Position numbers and translations under genes: made by a program. A stretch of DNA of 64,000 bases, from NCBI RefSeq assembly GCF_036379515.1, contig NZ_DASVGN010000033.1:7338-71337 (forward strand). Direction: 5' to 3'. The notes below the pieces were generated by a model. The model was not told where the DNA came from. It saw only the letters and a list, made by a program, of their open reading frames with translations, and searched no databases. Positions 33,372-40,646 of the stretch are shown piece after piece; the stretch's first letter is position 1; every line of letters starts with the position of its first letter. Source of the DNA: Castellaniella sp036379515 (lineage in GTDB: Bacteria > Pseudomonadota > Gammaproteobacteria > Burkholderiales > Burkholderiaceae_B).

Positions 33372-35309
33372 TCAGCATGAAAGCACCACCTTCTGATACC
33401 AAAACTCCAGCAATACGAGTTTATATGCAAAAAACAATTGCTGCCAATTTCCACCCATTGCACCTGACAATAGTTTTTGAACACCGTTACGGTCAAAGAA
33501 ACGCTGGCTCGTAAGTTCACCGTCAACCAGAGTCTGTCCATACTCTGACACAACCCCCAACAGCCACTCCTTTACTGGCGGCTGAAACCCTGCTTTTCGG
33601 CGTGCTAAAACATTATCTGGCAAGACACCTCGCAAGGAACGCCGCAATAAAGCCTTTTGTCCCAGCACATGGTCCGGCCGCGAATCCCGCAATGCCATCA
33701 CTCGCTCTATCAATATTGAATCAAGAAACGGCAATCGTGCCTCGACACCTACTGACATTGAGACACGATCACCCAATGCAACGGCGTTTGAGACCATCCA
33801 AGTATCGAAGAGCAAACGGATGATAGCAGCCGGAACGGCATCAACAGCCCTCACACCAATGTCCGTCAACCGAAACGGGTTGGCAACGACATCAACCTGT
33901 CGCATCGCTGGACCATAGATCGCATCCTTGAGACTAAACGCAGCTGAAAACCCCCCTTCAGTTGAATAAAAACGCAATTGGCCGGCGGGGGCATTCGGAT
34001 CGCCAATCGCGCGAAATACACCGGCCCAGCGGCGCACGGTGCTAGGAATACGGGGATGCTGGGAAATCTGAGCCAATCGGCGCTGAGCCACCGGATGACG
34101 AGCCCAAAAGATCAGTCTTGCCATGAACGGCCTGCTAATTAAAAATTGGTTTGCTGATACACAATTGGTAACCCAGTCGTAACCCCAAAAAACCTCGTCG
34201 CCACCGATGCCTGTTAAAAGCACCTTGATCCCTTGTTCCGCAACAGCCTTCGGTACCGCGTAGTGGCCAAACGCTGCAGGGTCTGCAATCGGCTCATCCA
34301 TTAGCCGCACAAGATCTGGAAAAAAACTCACGAACTGATCTGTTGGTAGCTCCACCTCATGCATAATTAAACCCAGCGAAACTGCTAAAATGCGCGCCTT
34401 CTCGCGCTCATCAAAGGATGGCCTCCCTGGATATCCTATGCTAAAGGCGTGTACTGGCTCTCGGCTTCGCTTTTGTGCAAAGGCAGCGATTGCGCCAGAA
34501 TCTATGCCACCAGATAGCGCTACCGCCACTGGGACATCAGCGCGAAGAGTCAATGCAACTGACTCCTCCAGAGTCTCCCGAATAATTGCAATAGGAGGCC
34601 TATCCCGTAGTAACGAAGCCTCGCGCGATACGTGTTCTACATCCCAATATCTTTTTGGCGTCGCTTCCCAATCTGCAACGGATATCTCTAATGTATGGGC
34701 CGCTGGCAGCTTTGTCACCCCAGAAAGAAGAGTAATTGGTTCCGGCACATACTGAAAGTGAAGATACATATCCACAGCGTCGGCGTTAAGGGCGGGGCGT
34801 CTGCTTAATAGAGGAACAAGGCCTTTAAGCTCGGAAGCAAATACTAGCTGCTCATCGTCTTGAAAAATAAATAATGGCTTCTCTCCACAACGATCACGAG
34901 CCAGAAAGAGGACTTGTTTTAATCGATCCCAGAGGGCAAATGCAAACATCCCACGAAACTTACTAACACAATTTCTGCCCCACACCCTATAGGCCGCGAG
35001 CAAGACCTCTGTGTCACTCCTCGTGTAGAATTTCTCCCCCGAACTCTCCAATTCTGCTCGTAGCTCTATGTAATTGTAGATTTCACCATTGTAGGTGACA
35101 ACATACCGGCCTGTTGAATCGGCCATAGGCTGATGGCCCGACTCGGTGAGATCTATGATTGCAAGCCTAGTATGGCCAAGCTGTATATTAGCATCAACGA
35201 ACAAGCCGTGGTCATCTGGCCCTCGATGGCCTAGCCTAAGCAGATCAGCGGTGGTAATACTCCGAACTGCTTCACCGTTTTTGGTAAAGATGCCGACGAT
35301 ACCACACAT
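33372..35309 (-). CDS. asnB: Glutamine-hydrolysing asparagine synthetase family protein
   Basis: A 645-residue protein with the N-terminal amidotransferase starting MCGIVGIFTKNG (Cys2 nucleophile) and RLGHRGPDDHGLF. The C-terminal PP-loop synthetase domain has VALSGGIDSGAIAAFAQ near residue 270. In surface-glycan loci such proteins (WbpS and relatives) usually convert a uronic-acid carboxyl to an amide rather than making free asparagine. The adjacent ugd supports that reading, but plain asparagine synthesis is not excluded. Confidence 0.88.
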   Translation of the reverse strand: MCGIVGIFTKNGEAVRSITTADLLRLGHRGPDDHGLFVDANIQLGHTRLAIIDLTESGHQPMADSTGRYVVTYNGEIYNYIELRAELESSGEKFYTRSDTEVLLAAYRVWGRNCVSKFRGMFAFALWDRLKQVLFLARDRCGEKPLFIFQDDEQLVFASELKGLVPLLSRRPALNADAVDMYLHFQYVPEPITLLSGVTKLPAAHTLEISVADWEATPKRYWDVEHVSREASLLRDRPPIAIIRETLEESVALTLRADVPVAVALSGGIDSGAIAAFAQKRSREPVHAFSIGYPGRPSFDEREKARILAVSLGLIMHEVELPTDQFVSFFPDLVRLMDEPIADPAAFGHYAVPKAVAEQGIKVLLTGIGGDEVFWGYDWVTNCVSANQFLISRPFMARLIFWARHPVAQRRLAQISQHPRIPSTVRRWAGVFRAIGDPNAPAGQLRFYSTEGGFSAAFSLKDAIYGPAMRQVDVVANPFRLTDIGVRAVDAVPAAIIRLLFDTWMVSNAVALGDRVSMSVGVEARLPFLDSILIERVMALRDSRPDHVLGQKALLRRSLRGVLPDNVLARRKAGFQPPVKEWLLGVVSEYGQTLVDGELTSQRFFDRNGVQKLLSGAMGGNWQQLFFAYKLVLLEFWYQKVVLSC

Positions 35310-35669
35310 ATTTAGGAACTCCTACATTCTACATAGAGGTGGCGTGCAACAATCAGCACGTATACCATAATGATATAAAGAGACCTGAAGACAGATGCCT
35401 AGCCTACCGGCGAATAACAAGCAAGTGGCGGATATGTGTAGTGTGCTAGTGAACAGCGCCCGTAGCACCACAACCCAACATCATCACACAGTGCTGCCGT
35501 AAGGAGACATATCGGTACAGCGTCGTCCAGGGCTCACAATAAAGGCTGACTCGCCTCCCACCATAACTGTCCTTAGGTTCTGCGTTGCGACACATGCCCT
35601 ATCAAGCCCATCATCGAGGTCAGGACCTTCTAGACAAAGAGGAGTTGAAAAGCGGCAAGGCCCCGCGGC
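35310..35669. other. 360-bp gap between asnB and the fucosyltransferase gene
   Basis: No gene is supported here. In the leftward direction the frame of the fucosyltransferase continues past its TAA for about 65 open codons before two stops at about 35490, without a start or recognisable motif; it may be the decayed end of a longer ancestor. AGGAG-like purines precede the asnB ATG at 35309. No terminator hairpin or strong promoter was seen. Confidence 0.4.
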
Positions 35670-36527
35670 TTACATGTAAGTCAGCCATGAAGTATAGAAG
35701 TCGCCGGGGAACCAAGCTCCAGACCTATGTCCCGCCCAAAAGAGCGGTGCAATATATCGTTTTTCATGTGGTAATTTGTATCCCCCTGATTCGCGTGAAA
35801 GAAAGGCACCCCACCACGCGAAGGTGCTAGCCGAAAGAATCCCGTGAGAACACTTCGACATTATTGCCATATCTACTCCCTCATCAGCATCCGAAATAAT
35901 CAGATCCTGTGACTCAGTAAAAAATTCAAAGATATATGGCAGATCATCACCAAGCACAACAAAAACCGGGTCCTTGACCTCAGTCCGTATCCAATCCATT
36001 GCTCGCCTATACCATTCTAGTGGCAGAACCGCTGGCGCCTCCCGTGATGGCCATCGCAAATAGTCTCCGCGCCGAACATGCACAAAGACGAATTCACGAC
36101 CCCTCGCTATTCCTTGCTCTACGCGCTTTTCCGCCAACCACCGCTGGGCAGCCTCTAAGCACCGCATCGAAGGACTTACTGGTGCGGCCGATGGAAGAAT
36201 GGATGCATGCTGGAAGTAGCTACCAGCAACGACCACTACCCAGGGCACTAGGCCCCACTGTAGATTGATCACATATCGTCCACACTCCTGGCCTGTTTCA
36301 GCCAGCAAGCGGATCACATGCAACCGAGCCAAACAGACTAGCGCCTTTGACAGCAATCGCCACCAACGTGCAGTTCTGGGAAAATACCTGACAGGCCCAG
36401 TTAACACATGCTGCTTGAGTCCTTCACAGCCCATACACCATATGATTTTTCCAGGATACCGATTGGCAAGATAGGCGTACTGAAATAGCTGATTCCCCAA
36501 GCGGCCTTCACCAACTAGAATGATCAT
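35670..36527 (-). CDS. Alpha-1,2-fucosyltransferase (GT11 family)
   Basis: A 285-residue protein from the ATG at 36527. IILVGEGRLGNQLFQYAYLA opens the protein, and FVFVHVRRGDYLRWPSRE (the HxRRGDY donor-binding motif, near residue 160) and ILSASTFAWWGAFLS are the three GT11 motifs. It transfers L-fucose from GDP-fucose in alpha-1,2 linkage, which links it to the gmd/fcl pair in the same cluster. Such fucosylation can mimic host blood-group structures in pathogens; here that is only speculation. Confidence 0.88.
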   Translation of the reverse strand: MIILVGEGRLGNQLFQYAYLANRYPGKIIWCMGCEGLKQHVLTGPVRYFPRTARWWRLLSKALVCLARLHVIRLLAETGQECGRYVINLQWGLVPWVVVVAGSYFQHASILPSAAPVSPSMRCLEAAQRWLAEKRVEQGIARGREFVFVHVRRGDYLRWPSREAPAVLPLEWYRRAMDWIRTEVKDPVFVVLGDDLPYIFEFFTESQDLIISDADEGVDMAIMSKCSHGILSASTFAWWGAFLSRESGGYKLPHEKRYIAPLFWAGHRSGAWFPGDFYTSWLTYM

Positions 36528-36623
36528 AGGGCTACGCACTCCGCTACCAAACTTTACACGACACAAATACCACGCACTATAGGGCGCAGACTCAACACAA
36601 TACCTGCCGCGAGAAACTGCCGA

Positions 36624-37435
36624 CTACACAACTCTCCAAGACGGTGTTTGCCCCGGCGCACACGCCAATACCGTCTGCCAATTAAACTGTTCGAGTGTCT
36701 CACTATATTCTTTTAGCCTAAGTAAAAGGCGAGACGGCAATATTCGAAACATACTATACCCATGCTCTCGAACGAGCAGCTGCCAAAAATCCTTAAAATA
36801 AGTTCTTGAATCTATATTGCAACCACCAAATTCGAACGAGAGTGCGCGTATCCGGCAATCGGAAAGGGAATGCTGTGCACCCTTCAAAATTTCAAACTCA
36901 TGACCCTCGGCATCCAATTTGAGAAATGACACAGATGCAAGTTCATATTTCTCTAATAGTAAATCTACAGTCGTTACCGAGACAGTTTGCTGCTGATCCA
37001 TTGAAATATTGTAGTGTGAGATGTCTCGATGATACATCGATGCAAGAGGACTCCCCGCATGGTCTGCATACAGAACCATATCACCTGGTGACGCCCCCAC
37101 GGCCACCTGTTCGATGAAGACATCGTGACTAGGGGCGAGAAGGTTCACCAAACTGGGCCTTAAAGAAGCCTGCGGTTCACAGACAAGGAGCTTCCCAAAT
37201 TTCGGTTTAAGTTTGAGCAATGCCGCAGACCAGTCGCCTTTATTGGCACCCACATCTATTACCCCCCCCCCCGAGTATCTAATTGTAAAAACGATGCTGC
37301 CAAGGCGGCTTCGTCCGCGAGACTGTAGCTACCAAATACCAATCCATCAGCATATTGTGAGATATATCGTACAGCGCCAGCCAGACGGCGCGAGCCACCT
37401 AAGCGCCGCGCCACTGAGTCTACGAAGAGATGCAT
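36624..37435 (-). pseudogene. FkbM-family methyltransferase, out of frame at a G11 tract (probably phase-variable)
   Basis: From the ATG at 37435 (GGTGGA just upstream) a frame reads MHLFVDSVARRLGGSRRLAG and runs to the G tract at 37272-37262. With 11 G it hits two stops in a row (TAA TAG). With 12 or 9 G it continues into VIDVGANKGDWSAALLKL, the SAM motif, and on through FLKLDAEGHEFEILKGAQ to the stop at 36624, giving about 270 residues. The total span is 812 bp, one short of a multiple of three. Motif I is thus split exactly at the tract. The product would O-methylate a glycan sugar. The alternative is a homopolymer sequencing error. Confidence 0.82.
37262..37272 (-). repeat. Poly-G tract (11 G on the coding strand)
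   Basis: Eleven C on the plus strand, i.e. 11 G in the coding direction of the fkbM gene, lie inside the reading frame just before the SAM-binding motif. Tracts of this length are prone to slipped-strand mispairing and serve as ON/OFF switches in surface-glycan genes of several host-associated bacteria. No other mononucleotide run longer than seven was noticed in the GC-rich genes of the window. Confidence 0.9.
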
Positions 37436-37456
37436 GTTCCACCCATAGTCTAAACA

Positions 37457-37470
37457 CCCGCTTCAGCGGG
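37457..37470. repeat. Small hairpin between DUF268 and fkbM genes
   Basis: CCCGC-TTCA-GCGGG forms a 5-bp stem with a four-base loop in the 40-bp gap upstream of the phase-variable fkbM. No T-run follows in the leftward direction, so it may only modulate readthrough or translation. Confidence 0.3.
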
Positions 37471-37475
37471 CAAAT

Positions 37476-38288
37476 TCATGAGTCTTCGGCAAGCACCAGA
37501 TTATTTCCAGATTTTTGGAAAGAATAGATACCACACCCGAATTTCAGATCGTCTGTTATGCAGGTCGGATCAGCAATCTGATGCAAGATGCCAGAGTCGT
37601 CCACGTAGTCGAACCTAGTGAGGCTTAAACCATCCTGAGGGGACAACCATTCCAAGATCTGATGAGGCCTGAAAACTCGATGTGCGTTGAAATGCACCTG
37701 TTCGCTACTCGCGATGGGAAAACTGATATATAGCCGCCCCCCTTCAGAGACCATGCGTATCAGGTTCCGAAACCCTTTTCGATGGCCATCAGGGTCAACC
37801 CTGTCTCCATAGCGGCCAAGACCAAAGTGCTCCAACGCATGCAGACAGGACACGGAGTCTGCCATGCCAACAGAGACAGCAGCAGGGTCCATAAGATCTG
37901 ACTTAAGGAACTTTATATTCTCGTGACCAGTGTTCTGCATTGCACGGACGTCCATGACCTCGATTTCGCGAAAAGTCGCAACATGGGCGACAAAGCCATC
38001 CACTCGAGATCCAACGTCGATGTGACGCTTTGGCTGCGCTTGGTAAATGAAGGAGGCCACGAGCAAGTCCTGATGAAAATAGTGCCCGCTTGCTGTACCA
38101 GCCTGTTCCGTGTAGTCGGTGAGGATCGGATAGCTATGAGTTATAGCCCCGCCTGCCGCAATGAACCTGTTGCGCTCGCGGCGATATCGTGGATAGTACT
38201 TCAGGGCACGGAATAGGGTGGGATTAAAGCCACCAAGTAATGCCGCTTTATAAGCTGGCTTCAGTATCTTTTTCAAGTATTTGTTCAC
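37476..38288 (-). CDS. DUF268-family protein (methyltransferase-like fold)
   Basis: A 270-residue protein. SYPILTDYTEQAGTASGHYF followed by RHIDVGSRVDGFVAHVATF and DSVSCLHALEHFGLGRYGD match the DUF268 family often found in O-antigen and EPS loci. The HIDVGSR segment resembles a degenerate SAM motif, and the family is thought to be a Rossmann methyltransferase relative. No activity is established to my knowledge. It is 9 bp from the exporter gene and 40 bp before the phase-variable fkbM, which could make the two functional partners. Confidence 0.8.
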   Translation of the reverse strand: MNKYLKKILKPAYKAALLGGFNPTLFRALKYYPRYRRERNRFIAAGGAITHSYPILTDYTEQAGTASGHYFHQDLLVASFIYQAQPKRHIDVGSRVDGFVAHVATFREIEVMDVRAMQNTGHENIKFLKSDLMDPAAVSVGMADSVSCLHALEHFGLGRYGDRVDPDGHRKGFRNLIRMVSEGGRLYISFPIASSEQVHFNAHRVFRPHQILEWLSPQDGLSLTRFDYVDDSGILHQIADPTCITDDLKFGCGIYSFQKSGNNLVLAEDS

Positions 38289-38297
38289 AGCACACCA

Positions 38298-40151
38298 TCA
38301 ACCAGTAGATATTTGCATACGCGCAGCAAGCTCTTCGATGGTGAGTGCGGATACATCCCGCCCATTGACCACATCCCCATAACTCCCTGCCCTGACCACT
38401 CGCCCGTGCCGCAATTCCACCACAAGATCACACCCTCGCAGCGTCGTCAGTCGGTGGGCAATGATCAGCACCGTCAAATCGGGCCCCAGTCCTTCGATGC
38501 CGTCCATTACGGCCTGCTCAGTCTCGTTATCGAGTGCGCTGGTGGCTTCGTCAAAGATGATGACTTCCGCCTGCTTGTAGAGCGCGCGAGCGATGCCGAT
38601 GCGCTGACGCTGGCCACCGGAGAGGCGTACCCCACGCTCACCCACGAAGGTGTCATATCCGTCCCGCAGGGACTCAATGTAGCCGGCGATCTGCGCTCGA
38701 TCTGCAGCCAGTTTCACCCGGTAGTGATCGATCTGGCCTGGGGGCACCCCAAAGGCAATATTCTCTGCGACCGTAGTATCAGCCAGGTAGATAGTCTGCG
38801 GTACGTGTGCGATACGACGCTGCCAGGCGCGCTGCGTCGCCGGCTCCAGGTGACGGTCATCAATCCAGATGCCTCCTGTGGTAGGATGCAGCAGGCCCAT
38901 GACGATATCCAGCAAAGTGCTTTTTCCGCTACCTGTGGCTCCCATGATGCCCACACGGCTACCGCGCGCAATGCGAAGATCGATGTCTCTCAGCACCTGT
39001 GGGCCGTCTACAACATACCGAAAGCCTAGGCCACGCAGCTCGATGGCACGTTCGAACGGAAGAGCCTCGGTAGATTCATATACGTCCGGATCAATCGGCT
39101 GGCCTATCAAGCCCAGCGCATCTTGCAATGAATGACGACCACTACGCAACTGCACGATAGCCTGATAACTTTGCTGCAGCACAGGCAGCAGGCGCTGGGC
39201 ACCCAGTGCAAGAACCCCCAGCAAAGTAATGGTATTGCTGACTCCCCCTGGCTGCCGCGCCATGGCATAGGCCAGGATAGCAATGAAAACCATGCCCAGC
39301 GCTTCTGCCGCATAGCGGGGCGCCCCAGCGATGACCAGGCTACCGGCCTGGGCGTGACGCAGCGGGACGTCGGCCTGTCGGTATTGCTGGCAATAGGTCG
39401 CTTGCGTGCCGTCGATCAGCACGTCGCGGATACCGCCCAAGCCTTCCTGCAGGACCTTGATGACTTGATCGGATTCAGCCGCGATTTTTTGGCTGTAGAA
39501 CAGCAGACGCCTGCGGCTGGCCAGAATGACCACCCCATAAATACCACCGAAGCCGAAAAATGCGATGATCGACATCATAGGGTCGACCGCCAGCAAGGCG
39601 GCAAGGATAGCCACCAGAATCACACTGCTGCTGGCGAGCGTCAGTACTGGGGTGAGGAAATAATAGATGACGGCGGCAACCTTGCTCGTCACCCCGCTGA
39701 TCACCTCGCTGCTGTTGCGCGAAACATGCACAGCATAAGGTTGGTACAGGGTGCGGCGATAGATCTGGTAGCTGAAGTCCGCCCCAACTGCGAAAGACAG
39801 CTTGGTGCTGACGTAAAGCAGCAACAGACGCATGGCACCAGCCAGCAGCGCAGCAATGATGAAGGCAACGGTAACTGGCAATAGCAGCTGGGCGGGGGTA
39901 GCGATGTGCAGCCATGCCAGCACAGGCTGGATGGCGGGGTGTGCAAAGACCTTCTCTGGCTGGGTAAGCACGCCTAGAAAGGGCAGCACAGCGCCCAAGC
40001 TCAGGACTTCGGCAAAAGATGCCAGCACCATCAGGACCAACAATACGGCCAATTGGCGCTTGCGACGGGCGACCAGGTGCGACCAGAAACCACAGCCCAA
40101 TTGCCAGAGCGTGGCGGGTGGTAGGGTGGTCTGTGTCGCCGTATTGCTCAC
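38298..40151 (-). CDS. ABC-type glycolipid flippase (PglK/MsbA-like half transporter)
   Basis: A 617-residue fusion of a six-helix exporter domain (residues ~35-330) and an ATPase domain: Walker A GATGSGKST (~405), signature LSGGQRQRIGIARAL, Walker B VIIFDEATSALD and a following His. It resembles PglK, which flips complete lipid-linked oligosaccharides. With no Wzx in the right cluster it is the likely exporter there. It begins with GTG overlapping the regulator's TGA (GTGA). It is not of the Wzm/Wzt two-protein type used for long ABC-dependent O-antigens. Confidence 0.87.
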   Translation of the reverse strand: MSNTATQTTLPPATLWQLGCGFWSHLVARRKRQLAVLLVLMVLASFAEVLSLGAVLPFLGVLTQPEKVFAHPAIQPVLAWLHIATPAQLLLPVTVAFIIAALLAGAMRLLLLYVSTKLSFAVGADFSYQIYRRTLYQPYAVHVSRNSSEVISGVTSKVAAVIYYFLTPVLTLASSSVILVAILAALLAVDPMMSIIAFFGFGGIYGVVILASRRRLLFYSQKIAAESDQVIKVLQEGLGGIRDVLIDGTQATYCQQYRQADVPLRHAQAGSLVIAGAPRYAAEALGMVFIAILAYAMARQPGGVSNTITLLGVLALGAQRLLPVLQQSYQAIVQLRSGRHSLQDALGLIGQPIDPDVYESTEALPFERAIELRGLGFRYVVDGPQVLRDIDLRIARGSRVGIMGATGSGKSTLLDIVMGLLHPTTGGIWIDDRHLEPATQRAWQRRIAHVPQTIYLADTTVAENIAFGVPPGQIDHYRVKLAADRAQIAGYIESLRDGYDTFVGERGVRLSGGQRQRIGIARALYKQAEVIIFDEATSALDNETEQAVMDGIEGLGPDLTVLIIAHRLTTLRGCDLVVELRHGRVVRAGSYGDVVNGRDVSALTIEELAARMQISTG

Positions 40152-40489
40152 GAGGCCTCTACTTCTGCTTTCAGCCGCTCGATCTCCACCTTCAGGTTCT
40201 CGTACTCCTGCATCTTGCGGCTCAGGAAATCGCGAGTCAGCTGGGCCTTGGCGGTAACGCCAGCAGGCGTCAACAGATAAGCGTATGACAGCTTGTTTTC
40301 GCTGTTTCTGAAGTTCTGCATCTTGAGCAGTCCTTTATCCAGCAAGGCCCGAACGCAGTAATTGGTCTTGCCCAGGCTCAAGCCCAAGGCGTGCGACAGC
40401 TCGCGCTGACTCAGGCTGGGGTCGGATTCCAGCAGGCGCAGCACCTTGAGGTGGCTTTCTTCGTGGGGAGTGAGCTGTAAATCTGTCAT
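40148..40489 (-). CDS. EPS-associated MarR-family transcriptional regulator
   Basis: A 113-residue winged-helix protein from the ATG at 40489. HLKVLRLLESDPSLSQREL, the recognition helix in HALGLSLGKTNYCVRALLDK and a C-terminal coiled coil (REFLSRKMQEYENLK-like, residues ~88-113) match the small MarR family that is found almost only beside EPS operons. It is the first gene of the leftward operon and overlaps the ABC gene. The perfect palindrome at 40542-40556 at the presumed transcription start is a candidate for its autoregulatory site. Confidence 0.85.
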   Translation of the reverse strand: MTDLQLTPHEESHLKVLRLLESDPSLSQRELSHALGLSLGKTNYCVRALLDKGLLKMQNFRNSENKLSYAYLLTPAGVTAKAQLTRDFLSRKMQEYENLKVEIERLKAEVEAS

Positions 40490-40495
40490 GTTTGA

Positions 40496-40507
40496 CACGC
40501 TACCGCC
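40496..40507 (-). promoter_or_regulatory. ops (operon polarity suppressor) element
   Basis: In the leftward direction the sequence GGCGGTAGCGTG lies 6 nt before the ATG of the EPS regulator. It is identical to the 12-nt ops/JUMPstart core that pauses RNA polymerase and recruits RfaH in Enterobacteriaceae. It would sit about 45-57 nt into the transcript from the -10 box at 40560-40565. A NusG/RfaH-like protein is encoded at 44171-44809. A partial copy of the flanking TGACACG recurs 21 bp away (40493-40499 and 40514-40520). Confidence 0.75.
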
Positions 40508-40541
40508 GTGCTGTGACACGTTCAGCAAGCGCAAGACGCCT

Positions 40542-40556
40542 GTTCACGGCGTGAAC
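40542..40556. promoter_or_regulatory. Perfect palindrome at the EPS operon transcription start (operator candidate)
   Basis: GTTCACG-G-CGTGAAC is a perfect 7+1+7 inverted repeat. It begins 3 bp downstream of the -10 box, so it covers the predicted start point. Its position suits repressor binding, possibly by the MarR-type protein encoded 50 bp downstream. Confidence 0.5.
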
Positions 40557-40559
40557 GCG

Positions 40560-40565
40560 ATCATA
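40560..40565 (-). promoter_or_regulatory. Extended -10 promoter of the right glycan operon
   Basis: Read leftwards TGC-TATGAT is a near-consensus extended -10 element 71 bp upstream of the regulator's ATG. The -35 region is poor, as is often seen with extended -10 promoters. It lies in the gap after the STAND NTPase gene and would drive the 25-kb operon. Confidence 0.5.
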
Positions 40566-40646
40566 GCATGTGCCGACCGCAGTAACGGTAAAAACCTGCA
40601 GGGGGTGCGTCGTCGACGCCAGAAACGACAGCCCCACGGCGGGCAC

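Noticed and set aside
34511..34525. Other GGCGGTAG-like strings, including GGCGGTAGCGC inside asnB and partial matches in gmd, hicB and the 81-residue gene
   Set aside because: They lie inside coding sequence, lack the full 12-nt match or a promoter context, and the short core is expected by chance in GC-rich DNA.
35480..35669. Open stretch in frame beyond the fucosyltransferase stop
   Set aside because: No start codon context or known motif, so it could be chance or a decayed extension.
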